Shown piece after piece: positions 28,668 through 39,634 of a stretch of 64,000 nt of DNA. The stretch lies in contig CANGME010000004.1 of assembly GCA_947455145.1 (NCBI GenBank), positions 62,001 to 126,000 of the forward strand, in the 5' to 3' direction. Below the pieces are notes generated by a model. That model ran no database searches. It saw only the letters and a program-made list of their open reading frames with translations, and was not told where the DNA came from. Each line of letters starts with the position of its first letter. Position 1 is the stretch's first letter. The position numbers and the translations under genes were made by a program. This stretch comes from Comamonadaceae bacterium. Lineage in GTDB: Bacteria > Pseudomonadota > Gammaproteobacteria > Burkholderiales > Burkholderiaceae_C.

Positions 28668-30353
28668 ATGACCCCCCAAGAAATTCTGACCCAATACGGC
28701 CCGCGTGAAGCCATGGAATACGACGTTGTGATCGTCGGCGCTGGCCCGGCAGGCCTGAGCGCGGCCATACGCCTCAAGCAACTCGCCGCCGAGAAAGGGC
28801 AGGACGTGTCGGTGGTGGTGCTGGAAAAAGGCTCCGAGCCGGGCGCGCACATCCTGTCTGGCGCGGTGATGGACCCCATTGCCCTGAACGAACTGCTACC
28901 CAACTGGAAAGAACTGGGCGCGCCCGTCCAACAGGCCGTGACCGGCGACGACGTGCTGTTTTTAACCGAAACCAGCGCCACCCGCACGCCCGACTGGCTG
29001 GTGCCGCGCAACTTCCATAACGACGGCTGCTACGTGGTGCGCCTGGGTGACGTGGTGAAGTGGCTGGCCGCGCAGGCAGAGAATTTGGGCGTCGAAATCT
29101 TCCCCGGCTTCACCGCTGCTGAAGTGCTGTACGACGAGCAAGGCGCAGTGCGTGGCGTGGCCACCGGCAACCTCGGCATTGGCAAAGACGGTGAGCCCAC
29201 GGGTGATTTTCAAATCGGCATGGAACTGGTGGGTAAGTACACCCTGTTTGCCGAAGGCGCGCGTGGCCACCTGGGCAAGCAACTGCTTGAAAAGTTCAAA
29301 CTCACCGAGGGCAAAGACCCGCAAAGCTTTGCCATCGGCATCAAAGAGCTGTGGGAAATTGACCCCGCCAAAGCGCAACCCGGCCGCGTGGTGCACACCG
29401 CCGGTTGGCCGATGGACAGCAGCACTTTTGGCGGTGGCTTTCTCTACCACCTGGACGACAACAAGGTGACGCTGGGTTTCGTCATTGGTCTCGACTACAA
29501 GAACACTTACCTCAGCCCGTTTGAAGAGATGCAGCGCTGGAAGACGCACCCCGCCATCCGCGCTCACTTAGAGGGCGGCAAACGCATCGGCTACGGCGCG
29601 CGCGCCATCAACAACGGCACGCCGCAAGCCCTGCCCAAGACGGTGTTCCCCGGTGGCGCACTGCTAGGTTGCGATGCGGGTACGCTCAACGCGGCTCGCA
29701 TCAAAGGCAGCCATGCCGCCATCAAAACCGGCATGCTGGCCGCCGATGCCGCCTATGACGCGGTGGTGGCAGGCCGCAGCGCCGACGAGTTGAGCGCCTA
29801 CCCCGCTACGCTGGAGAAGAGCTGGTTGATGACCGAGCTGATGCAGCAACGCAACTTCAAGCTCTGGTACAAAAAAGGCATGTGGGTGGGCGCGCTCATG
29901 ACCGGCATCGAGCAATGGCTGCTGCCCAAGCTCGGCATCCAAAGCCCGCCGTGGACACTGCATGGCAGCAAACCCGACCACCTGGCGCTCAAGCCCGCCG
30001 CTGAGTGCACGCCCATCATCTACCCCAAGCCCGACGGCAAGATCAGCTTTGACAAGCTGTCCAGCGTCTTCATCAGCAACACCAACCACGCCGAAAACCA
30101 GCCCGCACATTTGACGCTCAAAGATGCGTCAGTCCCCGTCAACACCAACCTCGCCAAGTTTGCAGGCCCAGAAGCACGCTACTGCCCTGCCGGTGTGTAC
30201 GAGTTTGTGAAGAACGACGACAACACCGACCGCCTGCAAATCAACGCGCAAAACTGCGTGCACTGCAAAACCTGCGACATCAAAGACCCGACTCAAAACA
30301 TTGTCTGGGTGACGCCCGAGGGCGGGGGTGGGCCGAATTACGCGGGGATGTAG
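28668..30353 (+). CDS. Electron transfer flavoprotein-ubiquinone oxidoreductase
   Basis: 561 residues, the usual size. Seen: FAD-binding VVIVGAGPAGLSAAIRLKQLA, EKGSEPGAHILSGAVMDP, then the ubiquinone/FAD domain, and C-terminal 4Fe-4S ligands in CPAGVYEF and NCVHCKTCDIKDPTQNI. The terminal PEGGGGPNY is diagnostic. It passes electrons from acyl-CoA dehydrogenases through ETF to ubiquinone at the inner membrane. No ETF subunit genes lie nearby. Confidence 0.96.
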   Translation: MTPQEILTQYGPREAMEYDVVIVGAGPAGLSAAIRLKQLAAEKGQDVSVVVLEKGSEPGAHILSGAVMDPIALNELLPNWKELGAPVQQAVTGDDVLFLTETSATRTPDWLVPRNFHNDGCYVVRLGDVVKWLAAQAENLGVEIFPGFTAAEVLYDEQGAVRGVATGNLGIGKDGEPTGDFQIGMELVGKYTLFAEGARGHLGKQLLEKFKLTEGKDPQSFAIGIKELWEIDPAKAQPGRVVHTAGWPMDSSTFGGGFLYHLDDNKVTLGFVIGLDYKNTYLSPFEEMQRWKTHPAIRAHLEGGKRIGYGARAINNGTPQALPKTVFPGGALLGCDAGTLNAARIKGSHAAIKTGMLAADAAYDAVVAGRSADELSAYPATLEKSWLMTELMQQRNFKLWYKKGMWVGALMTGIEQWLLPKLGIQSPPWTLHGSKPDHLALKPAAECTPIIYPKPDGKISFDKLSSVFISNTNHAENQPAHLTLKDASVPVNTNLAKFAGPEARYCPAGVYEFVKNDDNTDRLQINAQNCVHCKTCDIKDPTQNIVWVTPEGGGGPNYAGM

Positions 30354-30414
30354 GGCATAGATGTAGAGTGTCGGGGAAGCGGGAATCAACAACAACCAAC
30401 CAGGAGACAGCACC

Positions 30415-31551
30415 ATGACGATGGACACCACCCAGGATTGCACGAGCGCTAACCACAACCCTTCCCTCTCGACAGCCGCTTGCGACTGCCCAAGTACCGC
30501 CAGCCCCTTCGGCTCGCGACGCAGCTTCATGCAGTTGCTGAGCTCTATCGGCGCAGCCGCCGCACTGCCTGCGTGCAGCAGCATGGACGCCGCCACCACT
30601 GCACCCAAGCTGATCGACACCCACCATCACTTTTACCCACCTGCCTACCAAAAGGCTTGGCTTGACTGGGAAGACGAGCGCAAGATCCCGCACTTCACGC
30701 AGCAGGTGGTCTGGTCAATCCAGAAAGCCCTGTCCGATATGGATGCGGCGGGCGTGCAAACCAGCATGCTCTCGCTGGCCTCCACACCCGGCGTGTGGTT
30801 TGACAAAGGGCCCGCCTATGCTGTCACCATGGCACGGGAGTGCAATGACTTCGGCGCGAAGATGGTCAAGGATTACCCCGGTCGCTTCGGCCTGTTTGCC
30901 TCACTGCCCATGGTGGATGTGGAAGCGAGCCTGAAAGAAATCGCCTATGTCTTTGACGTGCTCAAGGCCGATGGCGTGGGCTTGCAAACCAACTACGGCG
31001 ACAAGTGGCCGGGTGACCCCGCCTTCAAAGCGGTGTTCGACGAACTCAATCGCCGCAAGGCCGTGGTGTACTTTCACCCGCTCGTAGCAGCTTGCTGCGC
31101 GCGCCTGTCGGTGGGCACCTTCCCCGCCGTCATTGAAGTGCCGCACGACACCACCCGCGCCGTAGTGAGCCTGCTGCTCTCCGGCACTTTAGCCCGCAAC
31201 CGCGACATCAAATGGCTGTTCAGCCACGGCGGAGGCACCGTGCCGATGTTGGCTGGCCGTATGGATTATTTCTTCAAGTTCAGGCCAGACGCTAAAACCA
31301 TTGCGCCTGATGGCTATGAAGCCGAGTTCCGCCGCCTCTTCTACGACACCGCCAACGCCACGCACCCGTCGTCCATGGCGTCCCTGCTCAAACTGGTGCC
31401 CGATTCGCAAGTCGTGTATGGCTCAGACTACCCCTACGTGCCAATGAACACGCAAGCCGCAGCCCTGCGTAAACTGGGTCTGGCTGAATCAGCGGTGCAA
31501 GGCATAGAGCGCGGTAATGCGATGGGCTTGGTGCCGCGACTTAAAAACTAG
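30415..31551 (+). CDS. Tat-exported amidohydrolase-2 (ACMSD-like) family protein
   Basis: 378 residues. A long N-terminus leads to a twin-arginine motif SRRSFMQ (Arg35-Arg36), a hydrophobic stretch and LPAC at 51-54, so a Tat-secreted lipoprotein is likely. The catalytic part starts at [11 protein letters not shown] (metal-binding His) and continues with [22 protein letters not shown] and YGSDYPYVP with the late Asp. This is the amidohydrolase-2 layout of aminocarboxymuconate-semialdehyde-decarboxylase-like enzymes. AGGAG lies about 8 bases before the ATG. Export of this normally cytoplasmic family is uncommon. The substrate is unknown. Confidence 0.82.
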   Translation: MTMDTTQDCTSANHNPSLSTAACDCPSTASPFGSRRSFMQLLSSIGAAAALPACSSMDAATTAPKLIDTHHHFYPPAYQKAWLDWEDERKIPHFTQQVVWSIQKALSDMDAAGVQTSMLSLASTPGVWFDKGPAYAVTMARECNDFGAKMVKDYPGRFGLFASLPMVDVEASLKEIAYVFDVLKADGVGLQTNYGDKWPGDPAFKAVFDELNRRKAVVYFHPLVAACCARLSVGTFPAVIEVPHDTTRAVVSLLLSGTLARNRDIKWLFSHGGGTVPMLAGRMDYFFKFRPDAKTIAPDGYEAEFRRLFYDTANATHPSSMASLLKLVPDSQVVYGSDYPYVPMNTQAAALRKLGLAESAVQGIERGNAMGLVPRLKN

Positions 31552-31559
31552 ATTTCTAC

Positions 31560-31580
31560 GGGCGCCCGATGCGCCCTTTT
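31560..31580 (+). terminator. Intrinsic terminator after the amidohydrolase gene
   Basis: GGGCGC (31560-31565) pairs with GCGCCC (31571-31576) around a 5-base loop and is followed by TTTT. It sits 9 bases after the amidohydrolase stop, just before the convergent permease gene. Confidence 0.65.
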
Positions 31581-31583
31581 GGG

Positions 31584-32819
31584 TCACTCGTAGCGAAGTG
31601 CCTGAATGGGCAATAGTTTGGACGCCCGGCGCGCTGGGTAGAAGCCAAAGAAAATCCCCACCAGCGCCGAGAAGCCCACAGCCAGCACGATGGACGCCAC
31701 CGACATGCTGACCTGCCAGCCCGCAAAGTTGCCCACCGCCCAGGTGGCACCCGCCCCCAGCAGCACGCCCAACGCACCACCAATGAGCGAAAGCGTGACC
31801 GCCTCAATCAAAAACTGCGCCAGGATATCTTTGCCCCGTGCGCCCACGGCCATGCGCAGGCCAATCTCGCGGGTGCGCTCGGTCACGCTCACCAGCATAA
31901 TGTTCATGATGCCGATGCCGCCAATAATCAGGCTGATACCCGCCACAGCTGCCAACAGCAGCGTCATGATGCGGCTGGACTCCTCTTGCGCTTGCAAAAT
32001 CTCAGTCAGGTTGCGCACCTGAAACGGGTCGTCTATGCCCACGGGCACCTTAAAGCGCTGGCGCAGCAGGTCTTTCACGCTGTCTTCCACGCCCTTCATG
32101 CTCTGGCCTTCACGCACCTTGACCATGATGGAGCCCACACGTTTGAGCCGGCTGGTCGCGTCACCCCCCCAGATGCGGTTGCGCAGGGTGCTGATGGGGA
32201 TCATGAGCGCGTCGTCCTGGTCTTGCCCCATGGAGTTTTGGCCCTTTTTGGCCAGCACGCCGATGATCTTCATGGGCACGCCGCGCACGCGCACCACTTG
32301 GTCCACCGGGTCTTGCTCGCCAAAGATTTCACGCGCCACGGTCTGCCCCATCCACGCCACTTTGGCGGAGCCCGCCAACTCGGCGGGGTCGAAAAGGCGG
32401 CCAGAGACCAAGCTCCAATCACGGGCCTCCAAATAGTCGTTGTTCACCCCAAAAATGGTGGTGCCCCAGTTGGTGTTGCCCCCCACCACTTGGCCGCTGG
32501 TTCGCGTGGTGGGCGCTGCCACCTGTACTTCAGGAATCTCAAGGCCAATGGCCATTGCGTCTTCTTCCGTCAAGCGCTGGCGAGTTTGCGCACCCAGGCG
32601 CACCCCGGCCTGAGACACACCACCGGGCAGCACCAGCATGATGTTGGAGCCAAGCCCCATCATCTGCGCTTGCACCCGCTCGGTGGCGCCACTGCCCACC
32701 GCAATCATGGTGATGACGGCGGCCACGCCGATGATGATGCCCAGCATGGTGAGGATGCTGCGCAGGGTGTTGGCTAGTAGCGCGCGCAGGGCACTGCGAA
32801 GAGCGGCAAGCAGGCTCAT
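31584..32819 (-). CDS. MacB-like ABC transporter permease (FtsX family)
   Basis: 411 residues. The ATG at 32819 is chosen because it overlaps the ATPase stop (ATGA) and begins [42 protein letters not shown], the classic MacB membrane N-terminus. A long periplasmic domain (about 50-280) is followed by three helices with GGIGIMNIMLVSVTERTREIGLRMAVGA and the ending ASKLLPIQALRYE. It lacks the fused ATPase, which is a separate gene, as in many MacB-type exporters. With the ATPase and adaptor it would drive efflux of macrolides, peptides or toxins through a TolC-like channel. Confidence 0.93.
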   Translation of the reverse strand: MSLLAALRSALRALLANTLRSILTMLGIIIGVAAVITMIAVGSGATERVQAQMMGLGSNIMLVLPGGVSQAGVRLGAQTRQRLTEEDAMAIGLEIPEVQVAAPTTRTSGQVVGGNTNWGTTIFGVNNDYLEARDWSLVSGRLFDPAELAGSAKVAWMGQTVAREIFGEQDPVDQVVRVRGVPMKIIGVLAKKGQNSMGQDQDDALMIPISTLRNRIWGGDATSRLKRVGSIMVKVREGQSMKGVEDSVKDLLRQRFKVPVGIDDPFQVRNLTEILQAQEESSRIMTLLLAAVAGISLIIGGIGIMNIMLVSVTERTREIGLRMAVGARGKDILAQFLIEAVTLSLIGGALGVLLGAGATWAVGNFAGWQVSMSVASIVLAVGFSALVGIFFGFYPARRASKLLPIQALRYE

Positions 32820-33586
32820 GATTGCACCGCCCCTGCTTTGCGGGCATGCACCGCCGTCTTGCGCCAATTGCTCAGATCGTCGCGCTGCACATCCTCAATG
32901 ATCTCGCCATCCCGAAACACCACCTTGCGTCGCGCCCAATCCGCAATGTCAGCCTCATGTGTCACGATCACGATCGTCATGCCCTGATGGTTGAGCTCGT
33001 TGAGCAGGGTCATGATGTCCTCGCTGGTCTTTGTATCCAGCGCCCCGGTGGGCTCGTCGGCCAAAATCAACTGCGGGTTGTTCACCAGCGCACGGGCAAT
33101 TGCCACGCGCTGCTGCTGCCCGCCAGAAAGCTCGGAGGGTGTGTGCTCAAAGCGCTCGCCCAAGCCCACCTTCTGCAGCGCGGCCATGGCGCGCTCGCGC
33201 CGGTCCTCTGCCTTGACACCGGCATAAACCATGGGCAGCTCCACGTTCTCCAGCGCGCTGGTACGTGGCAGCAGGTTGAACTGCTGAAACACGAAGCCGA
33301 TGCGCCGGTTGCGTATGGAGGCCAGCTGGTCCGGCGCCATGGCCTCCACCGCCTCGCCCGCCAGGTGGTACTTTCCTTGCGTGGGCAGGTCCAGACAACC
33401 CAGAATATTCATCAGCGTGGACTTGCCCGAGCCCGAGGCACCCATGATGGCAACAAAGTCGCCTTCCTCAATATCGATCGACACGCCCCGCAATGCGTGC
33501 ACGGTCATGCCGCCACCCGCGGCCTGCTGCTTGGCAGTGCCCATGTGGTAGGTCTTGGTCAGCGCGCGCGCTTCGATGAGGGCCAT
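32816..33586 (-). CDS. MacB/LolD-type ABC transporter ATPase
   Basis: 256 residues. Walker [17 protein letters not shown]-loop [14 protein letters not shown], signature [15 protein letters not shown], Walker [17 protein letters not shown] and H-loop VTHEADIA are all present. It pairs with the MacB-like permease (ATGA overlap) and the MacA-like adaptor, whose stop is 1 base upstream, so the three genes form one operon. The C-terminal ~25 residues (from about 230) are an extension with no recognised motif. Confidence 0.95.
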   Translation of the reverse strand: MALIEARALTKTYHMGTAKQQAAGGGMTVHALRGVSIDIEEGDFVAIMGASGSGKSTLMNILGCLDLPTQGKYHLAGEAVEAMAPDQLASIRNRRIGFVFQQFNLLPRTSALENVELPMVYAGVKAEDRRERAMAALQKVGLGERFEHTPSELSGGQQQRVAIARALVNNPQLILADEPTGALDTKTSEDIMTLLNELNHQGMTIVIVTHEADIADWARRKVVFRDGEIIEDVQRDDLSNWRKTAVHARKAGAVQS

Positions 33587-33587
33587 C

Positions 33588-35240
33588 TCAAAATCCCATG
33601 CGTGGGCCAGTGCTGCCGGGCCGTGGGGAGGTGCTTGCTGAGCCCGGCGTCACCGTACCGGTGATGATGGCCGCGCCTTCTTTGAACTCGTTGGCATCCG
33701 CCGAATTAGGCGACACGATCAGTTCCGTGCTGGTGCCGTCGCTGATACCCAGCCGCACATTGAATGCCTTGGGCTTGCCCTCAGCGTCCATCAGGTAGAT
33801 GCGCCCACGCGTCACCGTGCGGCTGGCCGCCTCCACCGCCATGGCGGCGTAGCGCGGCTTTTGCTCAGGCGTCAGCACATCGGCAATGCGGGCGCGAATG
33901 TCGGCGGTGATGCGCTCGCGCGCCTTGGCGCGATCGGCTTCGGGCAAGTCGCGCAGTTGCTGGAATTTTGGTCGGGTCGATGCGTAGATGGCATCGACCT
34001 TCTCCACCTGATCGGGCGTGAGTTTGAGCTCGGCCTCCAAGCGCTTGCGGAATTCGGCAGCCGGGCCACCAGGGCCACCCCCACCACCTGCACCACCGCC
34101 TTGGCCCGCCGCAGGTGCAGCGCTTGGGCTAGCCGCCGAGGCCGCCGCTGCGGGTGCACCCGCCTGCGCCGCACCTGTAGGCGCAGCAGCAGGCTCTACC
34201 CCCGCAATGCGCACCCGCAGAGCTGCGTTGGGTAGCTTGAGCGCGTTCTCGCGCTGGTCGGTCACCACGCGCACATTGGCCGTCATGCCGGGCAGCAAGC
34301 GACCATCGGTGTTGGAGAAAGTCACCACCGCCACATAGGTCACCACGTTGGCCACGTTGAGCGCGGCCTTGCGCACTTGGGCGATCTGGCCCTCAAAGGT
34401 TTGCCCGGGGAAAGCATCCACCGTGAAGCTGGCTTTTTGCCCGGTGCGGATGCGGCCCACATCGGCCTCGTCGATGCTGGCCTCCACCTGCATGTCACGC
34501 AGGTTTTGCGCAATGATGAACAGCTCGGGCGACTGCAAACTGGCTGCCACGGTCTGGCCTTTCTCAATGGCGCGCTTGATCACAATGCCGGTCACCGGCG
34601 AGGTAATGCGCGTACGCGCCAGGTCAATACGAGCCTGCGCCAGCGCCGCATCACGTTGTGACACATTGGCCTGCGCGCTGCGCACCTGAGCCTCGCTCAC
34701 GCCAACTTGCGCCTGGGCGGCTTTTACGGCTTCGGTCGTCGTATTGACGAGTGCGTTGGACTTGTCGGCCTCGCTTTGCGCCAGAAACTGCTTGTCAACC
34801 AGCATCTGGTTACGGGCATGGGTGCGGCGGGCTTCGGTCAAATCAGTCTGCGCGCTGGACACTTGCGCGCGGCTGGCCAGCAGATTGGCCTGCGCTGTCA
34901 TCACCAAGGCCTGAGCGGCCTCAACGTCGGCCTGGGCCGAACGCACGCGGTACTCAAAGGTCTCGGGGTCGATCACGGCGATCAGCTGCCCGGCCTTCAC
35001 CTCGGCGTTGAAGTCGGCCAAGATTTCTTTGATCTGCCCCGACACCTGCGTGCCCACCGTCACTTGCGTCACCGGGCTCACCGCCCCGGTGGCCGACACG
35101 GCCGACTGCAAAGCCCCGCGCTCAATCTTGCCGGTGCGGTACTGCACTGCGTCAGAACCGCTGCGCTGTGCCCACCACCAGCCGCCTGCGGCCACCAGAG
35201 CCAAAACGACCACGCCTGCCACCACAAAAGATTTTTTCAT
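33588..35240 (-). CDS. MacA-like HlyD/RND periplasmic adaptor with an LTPxQ insertion
   Basis: 550 residues. The ATG at 35240 starts a proper signal anchor (KKSFVVAGVVVLALVAAGG); the frame stays open upstream to 35624, but that sequence is not protein-like. The core is a typical MacA: SATGAVSPVTQVTVGTQVSGQI, a long coiled-coil hairpin, then ARTRITSPVTGIVIKRAIEKGQTV and DEADVGRIRTGQKASFTVDAFPG. Between the beta-barrel and the membrane-proximal domain lie an Ala/Gly/Pro-rich linker (about 365-405) and a helical segment (about 406-470). That segment has two Spy/CpxP-like motifs, LTPDQVEKV and LTPEQKPRY. MacA normally lacks these. Confidence 0.9.
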   Translation of the reverse strand: MKKSFVVAGVVVLALVAAGGWWWAQRSGSDAVQYRTGKIERGALQSAVSATGAVSPVTQVTVGTQVSGQIKEILADFNAEVKAGQLIAVIDPETFEYRVRSAQADVEAAQALVMTAQANLLASRAQVSSAQTDLTEARRTHARNQMLVDKQFLAQSEADKSNALVNTTTEAVKAAQAQVGVSEAQVRSAQANVSQRDAALAQARIDLARTRITSPVTGIVIKRAIEKGQTVAASLQSPELFIIAQNLRDMQVEASIDEADVGRIRTGQKASFTVDAFPGQTFEGQIAQVRKAALNVANVVTYVAVVTFSNTDGRLLPGMTANVRVVTDQRENALKLPNAALRVRIAGVEPAAAPTGAAQAGAPAAAASAASPSAAPAAGQGGGAGGGGGPGGPAAEFRKRLEAELKLTPDQVEKVDAIYASTRPKFQQLRDLPEADRAKARERITADIRARIADVLTPEQKPRYAAMAVEAASRTVTRGRIYLMDAEGKPKAFNVRLGISDGTSTELIVSPNSADANEFKEGAAIITGTVTPGSASTSPRPGSTGPRMGF

Positions 35241-35261
35241 AAAGACTATTGTAGGAAACGC

Positions 35262-35285
35262 AAAAACGCCCCGCATGCGGGGCGT
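35262..35285 (-). terminator. Intrinsic terminator of the exported Tyr-rich protein gene
   Basis: A perfect 20-bp palindrome (35266-35285, arms ACGCCCC / GGGGCGT with GCATGC in the centre) is followed on the minus strand by TTTTT. It separates the 35309-35725 gene from macA, whose ATG is 21 bases further, so macA needs its own promoter or depends on read-through. Confidence 0.75.
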
Positions 35286-35308
35286 GTATCTGTGGGGTAA
35301 AGATGCCT

Positions 35309-35725
35309 TTAGTGGCGATACCCGCCACCGTGACCACCACCCCAGCCACCGCGCCCATGCGCAAAGCGCTCTTGCTCGCGGTAGCCGTAGCCATACCCGA
35401 TCTGGCGACCATAGCCGAGGCGGGGTTGCCAGACCGGCTGTGGTGCGTAGTACACCGGGGCGGGCTGGGCGTAGTAGCCGTTGTTGCCGTAATAGCCCAC
35501 CGGGCGCGGGGCCGCGTACACCTGTGGGTACGCTTGGGGGTAGGCCACTTGCGGGTAGATCGCCACCGGCGGCGCATTGGCCACGCCCACTTGCATGCCG
35601 GGTGCTGACATGCCGACCGACCAATACACATTGTTCTGGGCCTGGGCTGCACCGCTGGCGGTGAGCGCCACCATGGCCACACCGGCAGAAGCCAAAAGAA
35701 CCCGAAGTGACGATGAGAATGTCAT
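35309..35725 (-). CDS. Small exported Tyr/Pro/Gly-rich protein
   Basis: 138 residues. Signal peptide to about AAQAQ; the mature start NNVYWSVGMSAPGMQVGVANAPPV resembles small exported proteins common in Burkholderiales. The middle is rich in YPQ and YYAP repeats and the C-terminus ends in a Gly/His-rich tail (GGWGGGHGGGYRH). The low-complexity Tyr/Gly content suggests a surface or envelope protein; the His-rich end could bind metal. No enzymatic motif is seen. It has its own terminator. Confidence 0.75.
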   Translation of the reverse strand: MTFSSSLRVLLASAGVAMVALTASGAAQAQNNVYWSVGMSAPGMQVGVANAPPVAIYPQVAYPQAYPQVYAAPRPVGYYGNNGYYAQPAPVYYAPQPVWQPRLGYGRQIGYGYGYREQERFAHGRGGWGGGHGGGYRH

Positions 35726-35854
35726 GATTTTTCCTTTTTCAGGGCCTCTTGTTATTAGCCCTTGTACCTAAAACGCGCCGCCACCCCCACCGCTGACCGT
35801 CCAAGCGGGACTTTCGTATCCATTCGTAACAGTCAGCGGGTCTAAAATTGCCCC

Positions 35855-37672
<1,818 letters not shown>

Positions 37673-37694
37673 CCCTTGCTCGTAACTTAGGAAA

Positions 37695-38819
37695 ATGATG
37701 ACTACAGAACGCGATGAATTGCTGGAAGAACTGAACCTGCTATCGGACATTGAGAGTGATGAGCTAGCAGATGAGGAAACAGGCGATGACGTACCAGTCG
37801 TTCACTACGACATAACGAGCTACGGTATCGATTTTGACGTCGAAGGTCTAATAAAGCGACTCAAACGAGACGCAATCGTCGTGCCTGACTACCAGCGAAA
37901 ATTTGTCTGGAAACAACCAGAGTCGTCGCGATTTATCGAGTCCTTGCTTCTTGGGCTACCTGTCCCAGGGATATTTTTAGCTCAAGAGTCAAGCACCGGG
38001 AAGATGAACGTAATTGATGGCCAGCAGAGATTGCTGTCCTTACTCTACTTTTTTGACGGATATTTCAAGCCCAAAAAAGACTCCGTCAGCAACAGAGTAT
38101 TTCGTTTGATTGGAGTTCAGAAACCATATAACGGGCTCACCTACGCAGAGTTGTCACAGGCTGACCGGGAGAATTTAAACAACTGCGTAATACATGCAAC
38201 GGTCATCAAGCAAGATAGTCCCGACGATGGTGACACCAGCATGTTTCACATTTTCGGGCGACTCAATAGCGGTGGCCGACGTCTCACGCCACAAGAGATT
38301 CGCACGGCCGTCTACCACGGGACATTAATAGAAGCTTTGAAGACTGCGAATTCCAATCCAGTATGGAGGAAAGTTTTCGGGCCCGAGAATGATCGAATGA
38401 AGGATCAAGAATTGATTCTGCGATTTATGGCCATGTTCGAAAATTCGACTGAGTACAAGAAGCCAATGTCAGAGTTTCTCAACATTTACTCAAAGAAAAA
38501 TCAGTACAAAGAACTCAGCGAATGGCAGCCTCTAGTCGGACTCTTCTCTGATGTAATTTCGCGCCTGTCTACCGCCGTTCCTGAAAAACTATTCAGGCCA
38601 GTGCGCGGTTTCAATGTGGCCGCATTTGAGGCTTGCACCGTTGGCTTGGCTCGTGCCATCGCAGCAGGGAAAACTCACTCCCCGCACCGCCTAGGCGAGC
38701 TCTATGCAGAGCTCTTCACTCACGGAGAGTTCAAAGACTTCATCTTTGCTTCAACTAGTGACGTTCAAATTACTGCGTCGCGACTGAAAATTGCAAGTGA
38801 AGTTTTCAGTAAAAACTAG
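37695..38819 (+). CDS. DUF262 (GmrSD-N-like, ParB/Srx fold) protein
   Basis: A 374-residue protein with the DUF262 core: IVVPDYQRKFVWKQPESSRFIESLLLGLPVPGIFL (62-95), VIDGQQRLLSLLYFF (107-120), then FGRLNSGGRRLTPQEIRTAVY. The DGQQR motif is the NTP/nucleic-acid site of this ParB/sulfiredoxin-fold family, found in GmrSD-type restriction enzymes. Here there is no DUF1524 HNH nuclease half, so it is a stand-alone DUF262. An acidic N-terminal 35 residues precede it. AGGA suits the second Met (37698) slightly better than the first. It is AT-richer than glnS. The HEPN gene starts 9 bases downstream, which suggests a two-gene defence or toxin-antitoxin unit. Confidence 0.85.
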   Translation: MMTTERDELLEELNLLSDIESDELADEETGDDVPVVHYDITSYGIDFDVEGLIKRLKRDAIVVPDYQRKFVWKQPESSRFIESLLLGLPVPGIFLAQESSTGKMNVIDGQQRLLSLLYFFDGYFKPKKDSVSNRVFRLIGVQKPYNGLTYAELSQADRENLNNCVIHATVIKQDSPDDGDTSMFHIFGRLNSGGRRLTPQEIRTAVYHGTLIEALKTANSNPVWRKVFGPENDRMKDQELILRFMAMFENSTEYKKPMSEFLNIYSKKNQYKELSEWQPLVGLFSDVISRLSTAVPEKLFRPVRGFNVAAFEACTVGLARAIAAGKTHSPHRLGELYAELFTHGEFKDFIFASTSDVQITASRLKIASEVFSKN

Positions 38820-38828
38820 GTTGGCCCA

Positions 38829-39293
38829 ATGATCCATCGCGAAAGGGACAAGGTACTGCGCGTCCTAGCCCTTGCAAAAGAGCTGCCGCTCGACCACGCT
38901 GAGTTGCAGGGTCATTGGGGACGGTATGCATGCCTATTGTGCGCAGGCTACTTTGAAGTTGCTTTACGTTTGATAATACAAAAACGCGTGGAGCAAAAAT
39001 CAGCACCCGAGATTCAACGATTCGTTCTTTCCAGTCTAGAAAGTATTCAAAATCCAAAGGCTGAGCGGTTCTCAAAGGTAATACGTTCATTCAACCTGAA
39101 CTGGGGCGACTCATTGGATCAATACTTCAATGACAACGCTGAGGTCAAAGAAGCAATTGACTCATTGATGGCAAATCGGCACCTCATTGCTCATGGAAAG
39201 TCATGCTCAATCTCTGTGGGGCGAGTTGATGGGTATTTCAAATCCGCTGACAAAGCCATTGATTACTTGGACACACTGTTGAACACACCCTAA
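38829..39293 (+). CDS. HEPN-domain protein (RiboL-PSP/MAE_28990-type), putative RNase effector
   Basis: 154 mostly helical residues with no signal. The HEPN RNase signature R-x4-H is present as Arg117 to His122 in NRHLIAHGKS. An upstream helix YACLLCAGYFEVALRLIIQKR fits the first long helix of the RiboL-PSP-HEPN/MAE_28990 group. HEPN proteins of this type cut RNA and act in toxin-antitoxin or abortive-infection systems. It starts 9 bases after the DUF262 gene and shares its lower GC. The DUF262 protein is the likely sensor or regulator (inference). Confidence 0.75.
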   Translation: MIHRERDKVLRVLALAKELPLDHAELQGHWGRYACLLCAGYFEVALRLIIQKRVEQKSAPEIQRFVLSSLESIQNPKAERFSKVIRSFNLNWGDSLDQYFNDNAEVKEAIDSLMANRHLIAHGKSCSISVGRVDGYFKSADKAIDYLDTLLNTP

Positions 39294-39302
39294 GTTCGTG
39301 CG

Positions 39303-39464
39303 AATACCTGCGCCAGCTGCGGCGTCAAGCTCGTGGAGCGCACGCCAGCCAAGGGCGGCGCGAACTTTTGGGGCTGCAGCAACTATCCAAAATGCAAGTC
39401 GTGGTTGCCTATGGCGGCGGCGGCATCGAAGGCGTCAAATATTCGCAAATATGCTAATATTTAA
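39303..39464 (+). pseudogene. Orphan topoisomerase-type C4 zinc-finger remnant
   Basis: An open frame with no start codon (a TAA at 39291 closes it upstream) encodes TCASCGVKLVERTPAKGG followed by ANFWGCSNYPKCKSWLP. This is a complete topoisomerase-I C4 zinc finger (C-x2-C ... C-x4-C). Such fingers normally end larger proteins (TopA, NERD or DUF2726 proteins, helicases). The rest of the parent gene is missing, so it is a relic left at the HEPN-higBA junction. Confidence 0.6.
39437..39462. promoter_or_regulatory. AT-rich inverted repeat before higB, putative operator
   Basis: AAATATT (39437-39443) and AATATTT (39456-39462) are perfect inverted arms 12 bases apart, ending 7 bases before the higB-like ATG. 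This is the place where HigA-type antitoxins autorepress. It also encodes the last codons of the zinc-finger relic. Confidence 0.45.
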
Positions 39465-39469
39465 CTCAA

Positions 39470-39634
39470 ATGACTTGGTCCATCACCTATTACAACGAGC
39501 GGGTTCGCAAGGAGGTGTTGGCCATGCCAGCCGGCATCGTGGCGGACTATGTGCGCTTGACCGATGCCATGGCATTGCATGGTACTGATATGCGCCTGGC
39601 CCGTAAACGACTAAAGGATGTGCAACATGGCTGA
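39470..39634 (+). pseudogene. higB-like (RelE/Gp49 family) toxin gene with an internal deletion
   Basis: 54 codons from ATG to TGA. The N-terminal part (TWSITYYNERVRKEVLAMPAGIV, then DYVRLTDAMALHGTDMR) is a good match to the start of phage Gp49/HigB-like toxins. It then jumps directly to LARKRLKDV, which normally lies near the C-terminus. The central beta-sheet with the catalytic Arg/Lys residues (about 60 residues in the family) is missing. The frame is kept, so this looks like an in-frame deletion that disarmed the toxin. The end overlaps the antitoxin start by 8 bases. Confidence 0.7.

Noticed and set aside
35241-35624. N-terminal extension of the MacA frame
   Set aside because: The extension covers the terminator and the Tyr-rich gene on the same strand and is Arg/Pro-rich. 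The ATG at 35240 gives a normal signal anchor.
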